A program made the position numbers and the translations under genes. 64,000 nucleotides of DNA from positions 5,346,001-5,410,000 of the forward strand of contig NZ_LN831790.1 in the NCBI RefSeq assembly GCF_001013905.1. Direction: 5' to 3'. The notes under the pieces are model-generated. The model saw only the letters and a program-made list of their open reading frames with translations, was not told the DNA's origin and did not search any database. This document shows, in pieces, positions 19,802 to 28,333 of the stretch (its first letter is position 1; each line of letters starts with the position of its first letter). The stretch comes from Streptomyces leeuwenhoekii (GTDB lineage Bacteria; Actinomycetota; Actinomycetes; Streptomycetales; Streptomycetaceae).

Positions 19802-20097
19802 GGCGGATACCTCCAGATGCAGCGGTCTGCCGGAAGCCGAGATCACGAAAAGGTCACCGGACGGGCAGAAACACCACACTAACGGGGCATCGCGCCCGGT
19901 CCGGCCGGACGGGAGCAGGAGAGACGCTGCTCACCTGCGCTTGAAGGGGGAGGGGTACGGGGGATGAATCAGGTGTGGTCGAAAACACTCTCAGCCCGTT
20001 ACGGGGACATGGTGGCGCGTTCACCAGGCATGAGGGGAGACTGACTACGGATCGTCCCGGCGCGAGCCACGCGCCGCCGGCGTACAAGGAGGCATCC

Positions 20098-20634
20098 GTG
20101 CCGCATGTCCTGGTCCTCAACGCGTCGTACGAGCCGCTCGGCGTCGTACCGCTCCGCCGCGCGCTCGTCCTCGTCCTCGAGAACAAGGCCGTCTGCCTCG
20201 AGGAGACCGGCGCCTATCTGCACAGCGCGACCGTCACAGTCCCCGCACCCAGCGTGGTCCGGCTCAAGCGATTCGTGCGGGTTCCCTACCGGGGGCCCGT
20301 TCCTCTGACGAGGCGGGCGCTCTTCGCGCGCGACGGCGGCCGGTGCATGTACTGCGGTGGCGTCGCAACCAGCGTCGACCACGTCATCCCGCGCAGCCGC
20401 GGGGGCAAGCACGTCTGGGACAACGTGGTGGCGTCCTGCCGCCGCTGCAACCACGTGAAGGCCGACCGCCACCTGTTCGAGCTGGGCTGGCGGCTGCGCC
20501 ACAAACCGGCCCCGCCCACCGGGCTGGCCTGGCGCATCATCGGCACGGGCCACCGGGACCCGCGCTGGCTGCCGTATCTGCAGCCGTACGGCGCGGACGA
20601 CGCCCTGGCCCGGATCGACGGCATCTCCGCCTGA
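20098..20634 (+). CDS. HNH endonuclease-domain protein
   Basis: A 178-residue protein. The N-terminal ~75 residues (PHVLVLNASYEPLGVVPLRRALVL) are typical of actinobacterial HNH proteins. The C-terminal domain has the HNH core: RCMYCGG, SVDHVIPRSRGGKHVWDNVVASCRRCNHVKADR, with four zinc-binding cysteines and the catalytic His of VDHV. A DNA or RNA nicking activity is likely, but the biological role of this conserved stand-alone family is not settled. The start is GTG 20098, with a perfect AAGGAGG 5 nt upstream; the in-frame ATG-like start at 19975 is not supported. The upstream 296-bp gap (19802-20097) is the promoter region shared with mscS. Confidence 0.9.
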   Translation: MPHVLVLNASYEPLGVVPLRRALVLVLENKAVCLEETGAYLHSATVTVPAPSVVRLKRFVRVPYRGPVPLTRRALFARDGGRCMYCGGVATSVDHVIPRSRGGKHVWDNVVASCRRCNHVKADRHLFELGWRLRHKPAPPTGLAWRIIGTGHRDPRWLPYLQPYGADDALARIDGISA

Positions 20635-20725
20635 CGGTCCGGGCCTTCGTACGCCCGCCCGGGAACGGGGGAACCGGGTCCGGTGCCGGGGGAGCGTTCC
20701 CCGGCCGTCGGGCCGTTCTGGCGGG

Positions 20726-21357
20726 TCAGCCCCGTGCCCCCTCCGGCCGCGCGCCCCGGACGGCGTACAGCGCGCCGCCCGCCAGGAACGCCGCCGCGGC
20801 CGCGGCCCAGGCGTACCGGCTGCCGGCCGGCTGCACCGGCCACGCCCACACCGGGGCCAGGGCGCCGCGCGGCCCGGCGGAGCCCAGGCAGACCGCGCTG
20901 AGGTACCCGAAGACCGGCAGCCAGCTCAGCCGGGCGCCGGTCACGGCGGCCGCCGCGGCGGCCAGGCCCGTGCAGCCCAGGGTGTTGCGGACCATGGCGG
21001 ACGGGCCGAACGGGGAGGGGTGCCCGAGCACGGCGACGGGCAGCAGCAGCGCGGCGCACGCGGTGAGCGCCAGCAGATGGGCCGCGCGCCGCCGCCACCA
21101 GGGGCGGACGGCCGTGCGGTCCAGCTCGTCCGAGGCGCTGCCGCGACGAAGGTGTCCTGGAGGACCTCGCGCACGATCTCCGGGTCGGCGCAGCGCCGGG
21201 TGAGCCGGACGTGCAGCCATCCGGCGTGCCGGTCGTACAGCGCGGCCATCGCCGCCGGGTCGCCGTCCGCGACGGCCCGCAGCAGCGCCGCGTCGCGGGC
21301 GTGGGCGTCGTCGGGGTCGTCGTGCCGCTGGCCCCTCATGGGGCGGAACAGTCTCAC
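20726..21357 (-). pseudogene. chimeric remnant: ECF sigma N-terminus joined to a membrane protein C-terminus
   Basis: Reading from 21357 (GTG) or 21339 (ATG), the first ~65 residues are a clear ECF sigma region 2 (DGDPAAMAALYDRHAGWLHVRL...IVREVLQDTFVA). Around position 21150 the frame loses similarity, and sigma regions 3-4 are absent. From about the same point a different frame reads a multi-pass membrane protein (RRAAHLLALTACAALLLPVAV...SWLPVFGYLSAVC...) to a stop at 20726. That frame has no credible start of its own. The simplest explanation is a deletion that fused the start of a sigma gene to the end of a neighbouring membrane or ABC-accessory gene, leaving both inactive. A short out-of-frame fusion product is unlikely to function. 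Confidence 0.7.
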
Positions 21358-21415
21358 ACCCCGTCTATCGACGGCCCGGGCGCGGCCGGTTCACGCCGCG
21401 GCCCGCGGCGCGAGT

Positions 21416-24334
21416 TCACGGAGCGACGGCGTACGCCTCCACCGACCACAGCGAGTACCCGTACCGCGTGGCCCGCTCGTCGCCCTGGACGCGCACGAAC
21501 CGCACGTCCGGCTCGTCCATGCGGACGGTCTCCCGCCCGCCGCGGCCGTCGCGCACCGCCGCCGCCGTGCGCCAGCGGCGGCCGTCCGCCGAGACCTGGA
21601 CGCGGTACGCCGACGCGTACGCCTCCTGCCAGTGCAGCGCGACCTTCCCGAGGCGGACCGGGCGGTCCAGCTCCACCTGCCACCAGGCGCCGTCCTCGGC
21701 CGGGGACGACCAGCGGGTGCCCGGGTCGCCGTCGATGGCCGCCGGTGCCGGGAAGTCGGGCGTCTCGTCGCCCGAGGAGGCGGCCCGCCCGGCGCGGGCC
21801 AGGTCGGGTCCGGCGGTGCGCGGGAAGGCGCGGACGGTCAGGGTGCGGCCGGCCTGCCCGAAGGCGAACCGGACGGGATACGACCGGGCCGGCGTCCCCG
21901 GCGCGACGCTCACCTCGACCGGGATCTCGGCCTGCCCGCCGCGCGGCAGGACCCGCGGATCTCCCGGGACCCGGACCCGGACGCCCTCGGGGGCCTCGGC
22001 GGTGAGCGTGCCCCGGACGTCGGAGGGCCGCAGCGCCCCCAGCCGGACCGTCAGCCGCCCGGTCCCCCCGATCTCGGCGTCCGTCTCCTCCCGGTCCAGC
22101 TCCACGGACGCCTCGGCCACGTCGCCGAACCACGGGACGACGTGGCGCACCCGGGAGGGGTCCGCGGCGGTCACGCGGACGGCGTCGAACCGGGCGGCCG
22201 GGGCCTGCCCGCCGTCGCCGCCCGCGCTCCCGGGCGGTACCAGCTCGGTGGCACCGCTCGCATGCAGCGGCCCCAGGCTCCGCCAGCCCCGGCCGGGGAC
22301 GTGCGCCTCCACCCGGCCACGGGTGCCGGGATCGGCGAGCACGGTCACGGCGGCCAGGGGGCGGGAACGGGGGAAGCGGACCGTGCGGCCGTCCGCCGTG
22401 CCGTCCGTGCGGGCGGCGGGCTCCCGGTCCAGGCCCGCCCAGGCCCGGTACGCCTGCCGTGCCCGCCGCAGGAACACGTCCAGCACGCCCTCGCCGACCG
22501 TCACCCGCGCCGCCCCGAGCCGCTCGCGCAGGCCGTCCAGGCGGCGGTACGCCGTCCAGGCCGCCGCCGCGTCGCCCGCGTCCTGCGCGCGCAGCATGTC
22601 CAGCGCCGTCGCCCCGGCCTCGCCGTAGCGGGCCAACTGCCGCGACCAGGGGGCGACCTCGGTGCCGAGCCCGCCGGGCCCGAGCCGCCGCGGCACCTCG
22701 CGCAGCAGCGCGAACTGTGCCCGCAGGCGCCCGGCGGCCCGGTCGTCCGGCGCGGCGTCGGCGCGGGCCCGCCAGAAGGCGTCGATCAGCGGGCGCAGAT
22801 ACGCCGACTCCTCGGTGCCGAGGACGGAGGACGCGTCGTTGCCCGCGAGGGCCGACAGGGCCCGCTCGCGGGCCTCGTCCCCGCCCGCCAGGTCGTCGAT
22901 CGCGGCCCGCCAGGACTCCCGGGGGCGGTAGGCGCGCGGGTTCCAGGCGTAGTCGGCGGAGGTGAACAGGGGGATACGCGACGCCTCCGCCTGCTCCATG
23001 GCGTTGGCGAGCAGGGCGGCCGAGCCGGTCGCGACGGCCGGTTCGCGGCCCTGGTAGGGGCCGAGGAAGACCCGCCCGGGCGCGTAGTCGTTGACGGGGT
23101 AGTTGTCCATCGTGACCAGCGGGTGCCCGAACGCGTCCCGGGCCCGGGCCAGTTCCCGCCCGGTGATGGTCCGGGGCACCACGCCGACGCCGGTCCACGC
23201 CACCTGCACCTCCCGGTCCAGGGCCGACGCCAGGGCCCGGCGGTAGGCGGTGGAGCCCTCCTGGTAGTACTCGGTCGGCATCACCGATGGCGCGGCGGCC
23301 CCGGGGTGGCGCTCGGCCAGGTGCCGCGCGACCGCGTTCGCCACGTGCGCCTGGGCGCGCGCCGCCGCCTCGGGCCCGGAGCCGAACCGCTCCGCGTCCG
23401 CCTCGCAGTGCCACTCGCTGTAGCTGACGTCCTGGAACTGGAGCTGGAAGGCACGGAAGCCCAGCATCCACATCGCGTCCAGCTTGCGCGTCAGCGCCCG
23501 CGTGTCGCCGTCGGAGGCGAAACACATCGCCTGCCCCGGTGCCACCGCCCAGGCGAGCGTGACGTGGTTGCGCCGGGCCCGCTCGGCCAGCTCCCGGAAC
23601 TCGGCGCGCCGCGCGGCCGGATAGGGCTCGCGCCAGCGGGCCTGCCGGTAGAGGTCGTCGCCGGGGGCGTACAGGTAACGGTTCTGCTTGGTACGGCCCA
23701 GGAAGTCGAGCTGCGCGAGCCGCTGGGCGTGGGTCCACGGGGTTCCGTAGAAGCCCTCGGTGACGCCCCGTACGGCGGTGCCGGGCCAGTCACGGATGTC
23801 GACGGCCGCGAGGGTGCCGTCCTCGCGCACGAGCTGGCGCAGCGTCTGCACGGCGTGGAACAGGCCGTCCTCGCCGGTGCCGGTGAGCGTCACCGTGCCG
23901 TCGCCGACGGTCAGGCGGTAGCCGCCGGAGGGCAGGCGGTGCCGGGCGCCGCCGCCGGCCGGCTCGGTCCGCGCCCGCACGACCAGCGCCCCCGCGGGCG
24001 GCGCCTCGCCGGCGGGCAGGGTGACGATCGTGCGCGCGCCGCCGCGGCGCAGCAGCGCGCTCAGCGCGGCGACGGCGTACGGGTCGGCCACCTTGTCGGC
24101 GATCAGGGCGACCTCGCCGGTGACGGGGACGGGCGCGCCGTTCGCCCGCAGGGACTGCGGACGCGGCCAGACCGCCACGCCGTCCGGCCCGGGGGCGCCG
24201 GGCGTGCCGGGTGACGCGGCCGCCGCGCCCGGGGAGGGCGGGGCCGCCACGGCGGCGGGCGCGGCGCCCAGGGTTCCGGCCAGGACGGCGAACGCGGCGA
24301 GGGCGGCCGCCCCCCTTCTGCGCCGTGGCTGCAC
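21416..24334 (-). CDS. secreted GH84-like beta-N-acetylglucosaminidase with C-terminal carbohydrate-binding domain
   Basis: A 972-residue protein with a signal peptide (1-31, cleaved near AVAA). An N-terminal GH20b/GH84N-like domain spans ~50-185, the GH84 catalytic barrel ~187-480 (GVTEGFYGTPWTHAQRL, PTEYY, VAWTGVGVV, NYPVNDY, ADYAWNP), then a helical region and a C-terminal F5/8-type (CBM32-like) domain (AIDGDPGTRWSSP...). Expected activity is release of GlcNAc from chitin, glycan or hyaluronan-like substrates. The usual adjacent Asp-Asp pair of GH84 reads Gln-Asp here (LQFQDVS), so the residue that orients the N-acetyl group is changed. Start is GTG 24334 with GGAGGGGG upstream. Confidence 0.88.
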   Translation of the reverse strand: MQPRRRRGAAALAAFAVLAGTLGAAPAAVAAPPSPGAAAASPGTPGAPGPDGVAVWPRPQSLRANGAPVPVTGEVALIADKVADPYAVAALSALLRRGGARTIVTLPAGEAPPAGALVVRARTEPAGGGARHRLPSGGYRLTVGDGTVTLTGTGEDGLFHAVQTLRQLVREDGTLAAVDIRDWPGTAVRGVTEGFYGTPWTHAQRLAQLDFLGRTKQNRYLYAPGDDLYRQARWREPYPAARRAEFRELAERARRNHVTLAWAVAPGQAMCFASDGDTRALTRKLDAMWMLGFRAFQLQFQDVSYSEWHCEADAERFGSGPEAAARAQAHVANAVARHLAERHPGAAAPSVMPTEYYQEGSTAYRRALASALDREVQVAWTGVGVVPRTITGRELARARDAFGHPLVTMDNYPVNDYAPGRVFLGPYQGREPAVATGSAALLANAMEQAEASRIPLFTSADYAWNPRAYRPRESWRAAIDDLAGGDEARERALSALAGNDASSVLGTEESAYLRPLIDAFWRARADAAPDDRAAGRLRAQFALLREVPRRLGPGGLGTEVAPWSRQLARYGEAGATALDMLRAQDAGDAAAAWTAYRRLDGLRERLGAARVTVGEGVLDVFLRRARQAYRAWAGLDREPAARTDGTADGRTVRFPRSRPLAAVTVLADPGTRGRVEAHVPGRGWRSLGPLHASGATELVPPGSAGGDGGQAPAARFDAVRVTAADPSRVRHVVPWFGDVAEASVELDREETDAEIGGTGRLTVRLGALRPSDVRGTLTAEAPEGVRVRVPGDPRVLPRGGQAEIPVEVSVAPGTPARSYPVRFAFGQAGRTLTVRAFPRTAGPDLARAGRAASSGDETPDFPAPAAIDGDPGTRWSSPAEDGAWWQVELDRPVRLGKVALHWQEAYASAYRVQVSADGRRWRTAAAVRDGRGGRETVRMDEPDVRFVRVQGDERATRYGYSLWSVEAYAVAP

Positions 24335-24655
24335 GGGCCCCCTCCTGGTCGTTCGTGGTCCGCTCCGTCCATGGACGCGTGCCGGTGCCGCGCGTCCATG
24401 TCATCGGGAGATCGAGCCCACCATCCCGCGGTGAACGTGTCAACGACGGTGGCCGCGGTGACTGAATTGCCGGGAAAACTCCGCCGGAGCACGTCCCGGG
24501 CCGCCGCGTGTCCGGGCGGGGCGGGCGGGGCCGGGTGTGACCAGGAGCACGTTGTCCGTATGGGGGCGTCTGGCCGCGCGCCCGCTGGGTAGGGCTGCCG
24601 TAACCCGCCACAACACGCCGAGACCCGCCAAGCCGTGCTCGACAAGGAGGCCCCC
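24335..24655. other. intergenic region upstream of the GH84 and malQ units
   Basis: 321 bp of divergent upstream sequence with no credible gene. It holds the GH84 ribosome-binding site at one end and the AAGGAGG site of the small ORF at the other. I see no clear promoter pair or DasR-type operator. Confidence 0.4.
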
Positions 24656-24940
24656 GTGGCTGTACCCGCACACCTCTGGCTCCCGTCCCCGTCCAAACCC
24701 GTGGCGGAGCCGCCCGCCGAACCCGGCGCCGCCGGCCCGTGCCTCTTCGGCGCGGAGGGCGGCTGCGCCGAGACCCCCCTGACCAGCGAACCCCCGCTGC
24801 CCGACGCCGAACCCCTCACCAGCGAGCCGCCCCTCGCCGACGTCGTGCCGCTGACCAGCGAGTCCTCGCCCGAACTCACGGCCGTGGTGCCGGAACAGGG
24901 CGCCCCGTCGTTCGCCGTCCCGGAACCCACGGGACGTTAG
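24656..24940 (+). CDS. small acidic protein with PLTSE repeats, upstream of malQ
   Basis: A 94-residue ORF with a perfect AAGGAGG site 5 nt before GTG 24656, ending directly at the malQ start (TAG then ATG). It opens with AVPAHLWLPSPSKP and contains GPCLFGAEGGC. It then has three near-repeats built on PLTSE spaced 13-14 residues apart (PLTSEPPLPDAE, PLTSEPPLADVV, PLTSESSPE) in an acidic, Pro-rich tail. No family is recognised. Start signal, repeats and tight coupling to malQ argue that it is translated. It could be a regulatory leader protein or a peptide substrate. No modifying enzyme of the ATP-grasp type is adjacent. Confidence 0.55.
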   Translation: MAVPAHLWLPSPSKPVAEPPAEPGAAGPCLFGAEGGCAETPLTSEPPLPDAEPLTSEPPLADVVPLTSESSPELTAVVPEQGAPSFAVPEPTGR

Positions 24941-27055
24941 ATGACCGCTCCCCGGCCGGTCGATCCCCCCACCGAGGACCTGTCGCGGCTCGCCGGTCTG
25001 CACGGCGTCGCCACCTCCTACAGCCCCGCACCGGGCCGTACGGTCACCGCCTCGGCCACCGCCGTCACCCTCGTCCTGGCCGCCCTCGGCGTCGACGCGG
25101 GCACGCCCGGGGCGGTCCGCGCCGCGCTCGCCGCCCGCGAACGGCGACTGCGCGAGGAACTGCTGCCGCCCACGGTCGTGTGGTGGAGCGGCGAGCCCAG
25201 GCCGGCCGCGCTGGCCGGGCTGCCCGACGGCACCCGGCTGCGCGTCACCACCGAGCAGGGCGAGACGCGCGCCGACCCGGCGCACCTGCCGCCCGGGGTC
25301 CACCGGCTGACCGCCACCGCCCCCGACGGGCGGAGCGCCGGCACCCATCTGATCGTCGCCCCGGCCCGGCTGCCCACACCCGAACGGCGCGCGTACGGAC
25401 TGCTCGTCCAGCTCTACTCCCTGCTGTCCCGGCGCTCCTGGGGCATGGGCGACCTCGGTGACCTCGGCGAGCTGGCCTCCTGGGCCGGGCGCGCCCTCGG
25501 CGCCGGGTTCGTCCAGGTCAACCCGCTGCACGCGGCCGTGCCCGGCGCCCCCACCGACCCCTCCCCCTACCGGCCCTCCTCCCGCCGCTTCCCCGACCCG
25601 GTCCATCTGCGGATCGAGGACGTCCCCGAGTTCGCCCACGTCGCCGGCCGCGCGGAGACGGGGCGGCTGCTGGAGCGGGCCGGGCGGCTGCGGGAGGCGG
25701 TGCTGGACCAGGGCGCCCTCATCGACCGGGACGCGGTGTGGGAGCTCAAGCGGCAGGCGCTGGAACTGATCCACGAGGTGCCGCTCGGGCCGGGGCGGCA
25801 CGCGGCCTACCGCGACTTCCTCGCCGAGCAGGGCCGGGCGCTGGAGGACCACGCCACCTGGTGCGCCCTGGCCGAGGTGCACGGCTCCGACTGGCACCGC
25901 TGGCCGGCCGGTCTGCGCGACCCCCGTTCGGAGGAGACGGCCCGCGCCCGCGCCGAACTGGCGGACCGTGTCGACTTCCACTGCCGGCTGGCCTGGCTCA
26001 CCGACACCCAGCTCACCGCCGCCCAGCGCGCCGCGCGGGAGGCGGGCATGCCGGTCGGGGTCGTGCACGACCTGGCGGTGGGCGTGCATCCCGGCGGCGC
26101 CGACACCTGGGCCCAGCAGGACCACTTCGCCCACGGGATGTCGGTGGGCGCCCCGCCCGACGCCTTCAACGCCCGCGGACAGGACTGGGGGCTGCCGCCC
26201 TGGCGCCCGGACCGGCTGGCCGCCTCCGGGTACGCGCCGTTCCGGCAGTTGCTGCGGGCGCTGTTCCGGTACGCCGGAGCGCTGCGCATCGACCACGTCA
26301 TGGGCCTGTTCCGGCTGTGGTGGGTGCCCCGGGGCCACCCGCCGACGCAGGGCGCCTACGTCCGCTACGACGCCGAGGCCATGCTCGCCGTCCTGATCCT
26401 GGAGGCCGCGCGCGCCGGGGCGGTCGTCATCGGCGAGGACCTGGGGACGGTGGAGCCGGGCGTGCGCGAGGCGCTGCGCGAGCGCGGGGTGCTCGGCACC
26501 TCGGTGCTGTGGTTCGAGCGGGACTGGACGGGCGACGGCCGCCCGCTGCCCCCGGACCGCTGGCGCCCCGACTGCCTGGCCACCGCCACCACCCACGATC
26601 TGCCGCCCACCGCCGCCCGGCTCACCGGCGAGCACGTCGAGCTGCGCGACCGCCTCGGCCTGCTGGCGCGCCCGCCGGAGGAGGAGCGGGCGGAGGCCGC
26701 CGCCGAGAGGGGGGAGTGGCTGGCGCTGCTGGACCGGCTCGGCCTGCTGCCCGGCACGGGCGGCGACGGTGACGCCTCCCCGGAGGAGGCGGAGATCCAG
26801 GCGGTCCACCGCTTCCTGGTGCGCACCCCCGCCCGGCTGGTCGGCGTCTGGCTCCCGGACGGAGTCGGCGACCGGCGCCCGCAGAACCTCCCCGGCACCT
26901 CGGACGAGTACCCGAACTGGCGGCTGCCGGTCGCCGACGCCGAGGGGCGCCCCGTGACGCTGGAGGAACTGGCGGCGTCACCGAGGGTGCGGGCGCTGCT
27001 CGACGTGATGCGGGAGAGCTCCGGCGACGCTCCCGCCGGACCGGCCGGTGGCTGA
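24941..27055 (+). CDS. malQ: 4-alpha-glucanotransferase (amylomaltase)
   Basis: A 704-residue GH77 enzyme. It transfers alpha-1,4-glucan segments between malto-oligosaccharides in maltose/glycogen metabolism. GH77/GH13 signatures are visible: the nucleophile Asp in RIDHVMGLFRLWW (~residue 450), the acid/base Glu in IGEDLGTVEPGV (~498), and TTHDLPPTAARLTG with the transition-state Asp. An N-terminal extra domain (~1-150) is typical of actinobacterial MalQ. The ATG follows immediately on the stop of the small ORF, so the two are probably one transcript. GC-rich codon use matches neighbours. Confidence 0.95.
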   Translation: MTAPRPVDPPTEDLSRLAGLHGVATSYSPAPGRTVTASATAVTLVLAALGVDAGTPGAVRAALAARERRLREELLPPTVVWWSGEPRPAALAGLPDGTRLRVTTEQGETRADPAHLPPGVHRLTATAPDGRSAGTHLIVAPARLPTPERRAYGLLVQLYSLLSRRSWGMGDLGDLGELASWAGRALGAGFVQVNPLHAAVPGAPTDPSPYRPSSRRFPDPVHLRIEDVPEFAHVAGRAETGRLLERAGRLREAVLDQGALIDRDAVWELKRQALELIHEVPLGPGRHAAYRDFLAEQGRALEDHATWCALAEVHGSDWHRWPAGLRDPRSEETARARAELADRVDFHCRLAWLTDTQLTAAQRAAREAGMPVGVVHDLAVGVHPGGADTWAQQDHFAHGMSVGAPPDAFNARGQDWGLPPWRPDRLAASGYAPFRQLLRALFRYAGALRIDHVMGLFRLWWVPRGHPPTQGAYVRYDAEAMLAVLILEAARAGAVVIGEDLGTVEPGVREALRERGVLGTSVLWFERDWTGDGRPLPPDRWRPDCLATATTHDLPPTAARLTGEHVELRDRLGLLARPPEEERAEAAAERGEWLALLDRLGLLPGTGGDGDASPEEAEIQAVHRFLVRTPARLVGVWLPDGVGDRRPQNLPGTSDEYPNWRLPVADAEGRPVTLEELAASPRVRALLDVMRESSGDAPAGPAGG

Positions 27056-27197
27056 GCGCGCGGCCGTCCGGGCCCGGGCGGGGCGGTGCCGGGCGGTGCG
27101 TTTCCGGACCCGGCGGACCGGGGCGGCGGCACCGGTCCGGGGCCCGTACGGCACCCCGGGCGCGCGGCCCGTCGAGCCGTTCGCTAACTTGGGCACC

Positions 27198-27473
27198 GTG
27201 GACAAGAAGAACGCCCTGCGCGCCGGCACCCTGGCCGCCGGTACGACGCTGATGATGCTGCTCATGTCGTCCCCCGCGCTCGCGCTGACCCGCGACGACG
27301 GCGACGACCCCGGCACGGGCCTGAGCGTCATCGAGACGCTGGGCCTGTTCGTCCTCGCCCCGCTCGTGCTCTTCCTGGTCATCGCCGGTCTGGTCATGGT
27401 GCTGGACCGGTCGCAGGAGAAGCACCGGGTCACCACCCGCAACGTCAGGACCAAGGCCGACGCCAAGGCCTGA
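27198..27473 (+). CDS. small membrane protein of unknown function
   Basis: A 91-residue protein. A signal-like hydrophobic segment (residues 7-27, ending SSPALA) and a second membrane helix (~45-65, LGLFVLAPLVLFLVIAGLVMVL) frame a short acidic outside loop (DDGDDPGTG). The tail is basic (RSQEKHRVTTRNVRTKADAKA). Homologues are widespread next to malQ in Streptomyces. No function is known to me. GTG 27198 is chosen because it gives the typical DKKNALRAG start; the ribosome-binding site is weak. Confidence 0.75.
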   Translation: MDKKNALRAGTLAAGTTLMMLLMSSPALALTRDDGDDPGTGLSVIETLGLFVLAPLVLFLVIAGLVMVLDRSQEKHRVTTRNVRTKADAKA

Positions 27474-27502
27474 GCGGCGCGTTCGCGCCGCCGCACGCTC
27501 GA

Positions 27503-27568
27503 CCGAGGGCACCGTCCCCGCCGCACGCACGCGTGGTCGCCGCGCGTGGGCGAGGACGGTGCCCTCGG
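27503..27568. terminator. bidirectional hairpin between convergent genes
   Basis: A perfect 15-bp stem (CCGAGGGCACCGTCC at 27503-27517 and its complement at 27554-27568) encloses a 36-nt GC-rich loop. It lies between the converging small membrane-protein gene and the TetR gene. Confidence 0.6.
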
Positions 27569-27613
27569 CGTGTTCGCGTACGGGCCGCCCCGTCACCCGT
27601 AAGGGGACCTGGA

Positions 27614-28192
27614 TCAGGGAGCCGGGGCGGTCAGGTAGCGCTGGACGGTGGGCGCCAGCCACGCCACCACCTCCTCGCGGGCCAGCGCGACCGCCGGCGG
27701 GAGCCGCAGCACATAGCGGGTGAGCGCCAGGCCCAGCAACTGGCCGGCGACCAGCGCCGCGCGCGCCGGTGCCTGCTCGGGGTCCGGGCACACCCGGCGG
27801 ACGGCCGGCAGCAACTGCTCCCGGAAGATGCCGTGCAGGCGCTCGGCCCCGGCCTGGTTGGTGGCGCCGACCCGGAGCAGGGCGGTGAGCACCTCGTTGC
27901 GCTCCCACAGGCTCAGGAAGTGCGTGACGAGGACGCGGCCGACCTCCTGCCGGGGCAGGGCCGCCGGATCGGGCAGCTTCAGATCGACGGCGACGGCCGC
28001 CGCGAAGAGCCCCTCCTTGCTGCCGTAGTAGCGCATGACCATGGACGGGTCGATCCGCGCGTCCTTGGCGATGGCGCGGATGGTGGCCCGCTCGTATCCG
28101 TCGGCGGCGAAGCGCTCGCGGGCGGCGTCGAGGATGGCGGCGCGGGTGGTGCCGGAGCGGCCAGGGGGCGCCGAAGGCTTCGGGTCGGGCAT
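27614..28192 (-). CDS. TetR-family repressor of the adjacent FAD monooxygenase
   Basis: A 192-residue regulator with an N-terminal TetR helix-turn-helix (AAILDAARERFAADGYERATIRAIAKDARIDPSMVMRYYGSKEGLF) and a C-terminal ligand domain of the TetR_C_16-like type. It is divergent from the monooxygenase; the 141 bp between them hold two closely related palindromes (28226-28255, 28282-28311) centred on GTTGGCCAAC. That is the classic layout for a repressor controlling itself and the divergent enzyme, released by the enzyme's substrate or a related ligand. Ligand unknown. Confidence 0.92.
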   Translation of the reverse strand: MPDPKPSAPPGRSGTTRAAILDAARERFAADGYERATIRAIAKDARIDPSMVMRYYGSKEGLFAAAVAVDLKLPDPAALPRQEVGRVLVTHFLSLWERNEVLTALLRVGATNQAGAERLHGIFREQLLPAVRRVCPDPEQAPARAALVAGQLLGLALTRYVLRLPPAVALAREEVVAWLAPTVQRYLTAPAP

Positions 28193-28225
28193 GGCGCCCA
28201 GCGTAGGCCAGCCGGGCGGAGGTGA

Positions 28226-28311
28226 GCCAACATCCGTTGGCCAACAAGCGTTGACCCTGCCCGGCGTCCCCGCCTACCCTTGTCAACAACCGTTGGCCAA
28301 CAACTGTTGAC
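28226..28311. promoter_or_regulatory. paired TetR operators
   Basis: Two 30-bp imperfect palindromes at 28226-28255 and 28282-28311 share the perfect 10-bp core GTTGGCCAAC (28236-28245; 28292-28301), centres 56 bp apart. The second also has matching outer arms (GTCAACA / TGTTGAC). They sit between divergent tetR and monooxygenase starts, so each probably covers one promoter. Confidence 0.75.
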
Positions 28312-28333
28312 CCAGGGTTCCAGGGAGGCCACC

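Noticed and set aside
18527..19882. Long plus-strand frame over the mscS region
   Set aside because: Opposite to a clear MscS channel. No start signal or recognisable domain.
24656..24940. PLTSE repeats as an omega-ester (graspetide) peptide precursor
   Set aside because: Thr/Ser-Glu repeats tempted me, and a PCMT-like gene exists at 6387. No ATP-grasp ligase is present anywhere in the window and the PCMT gene is 17 kb away.
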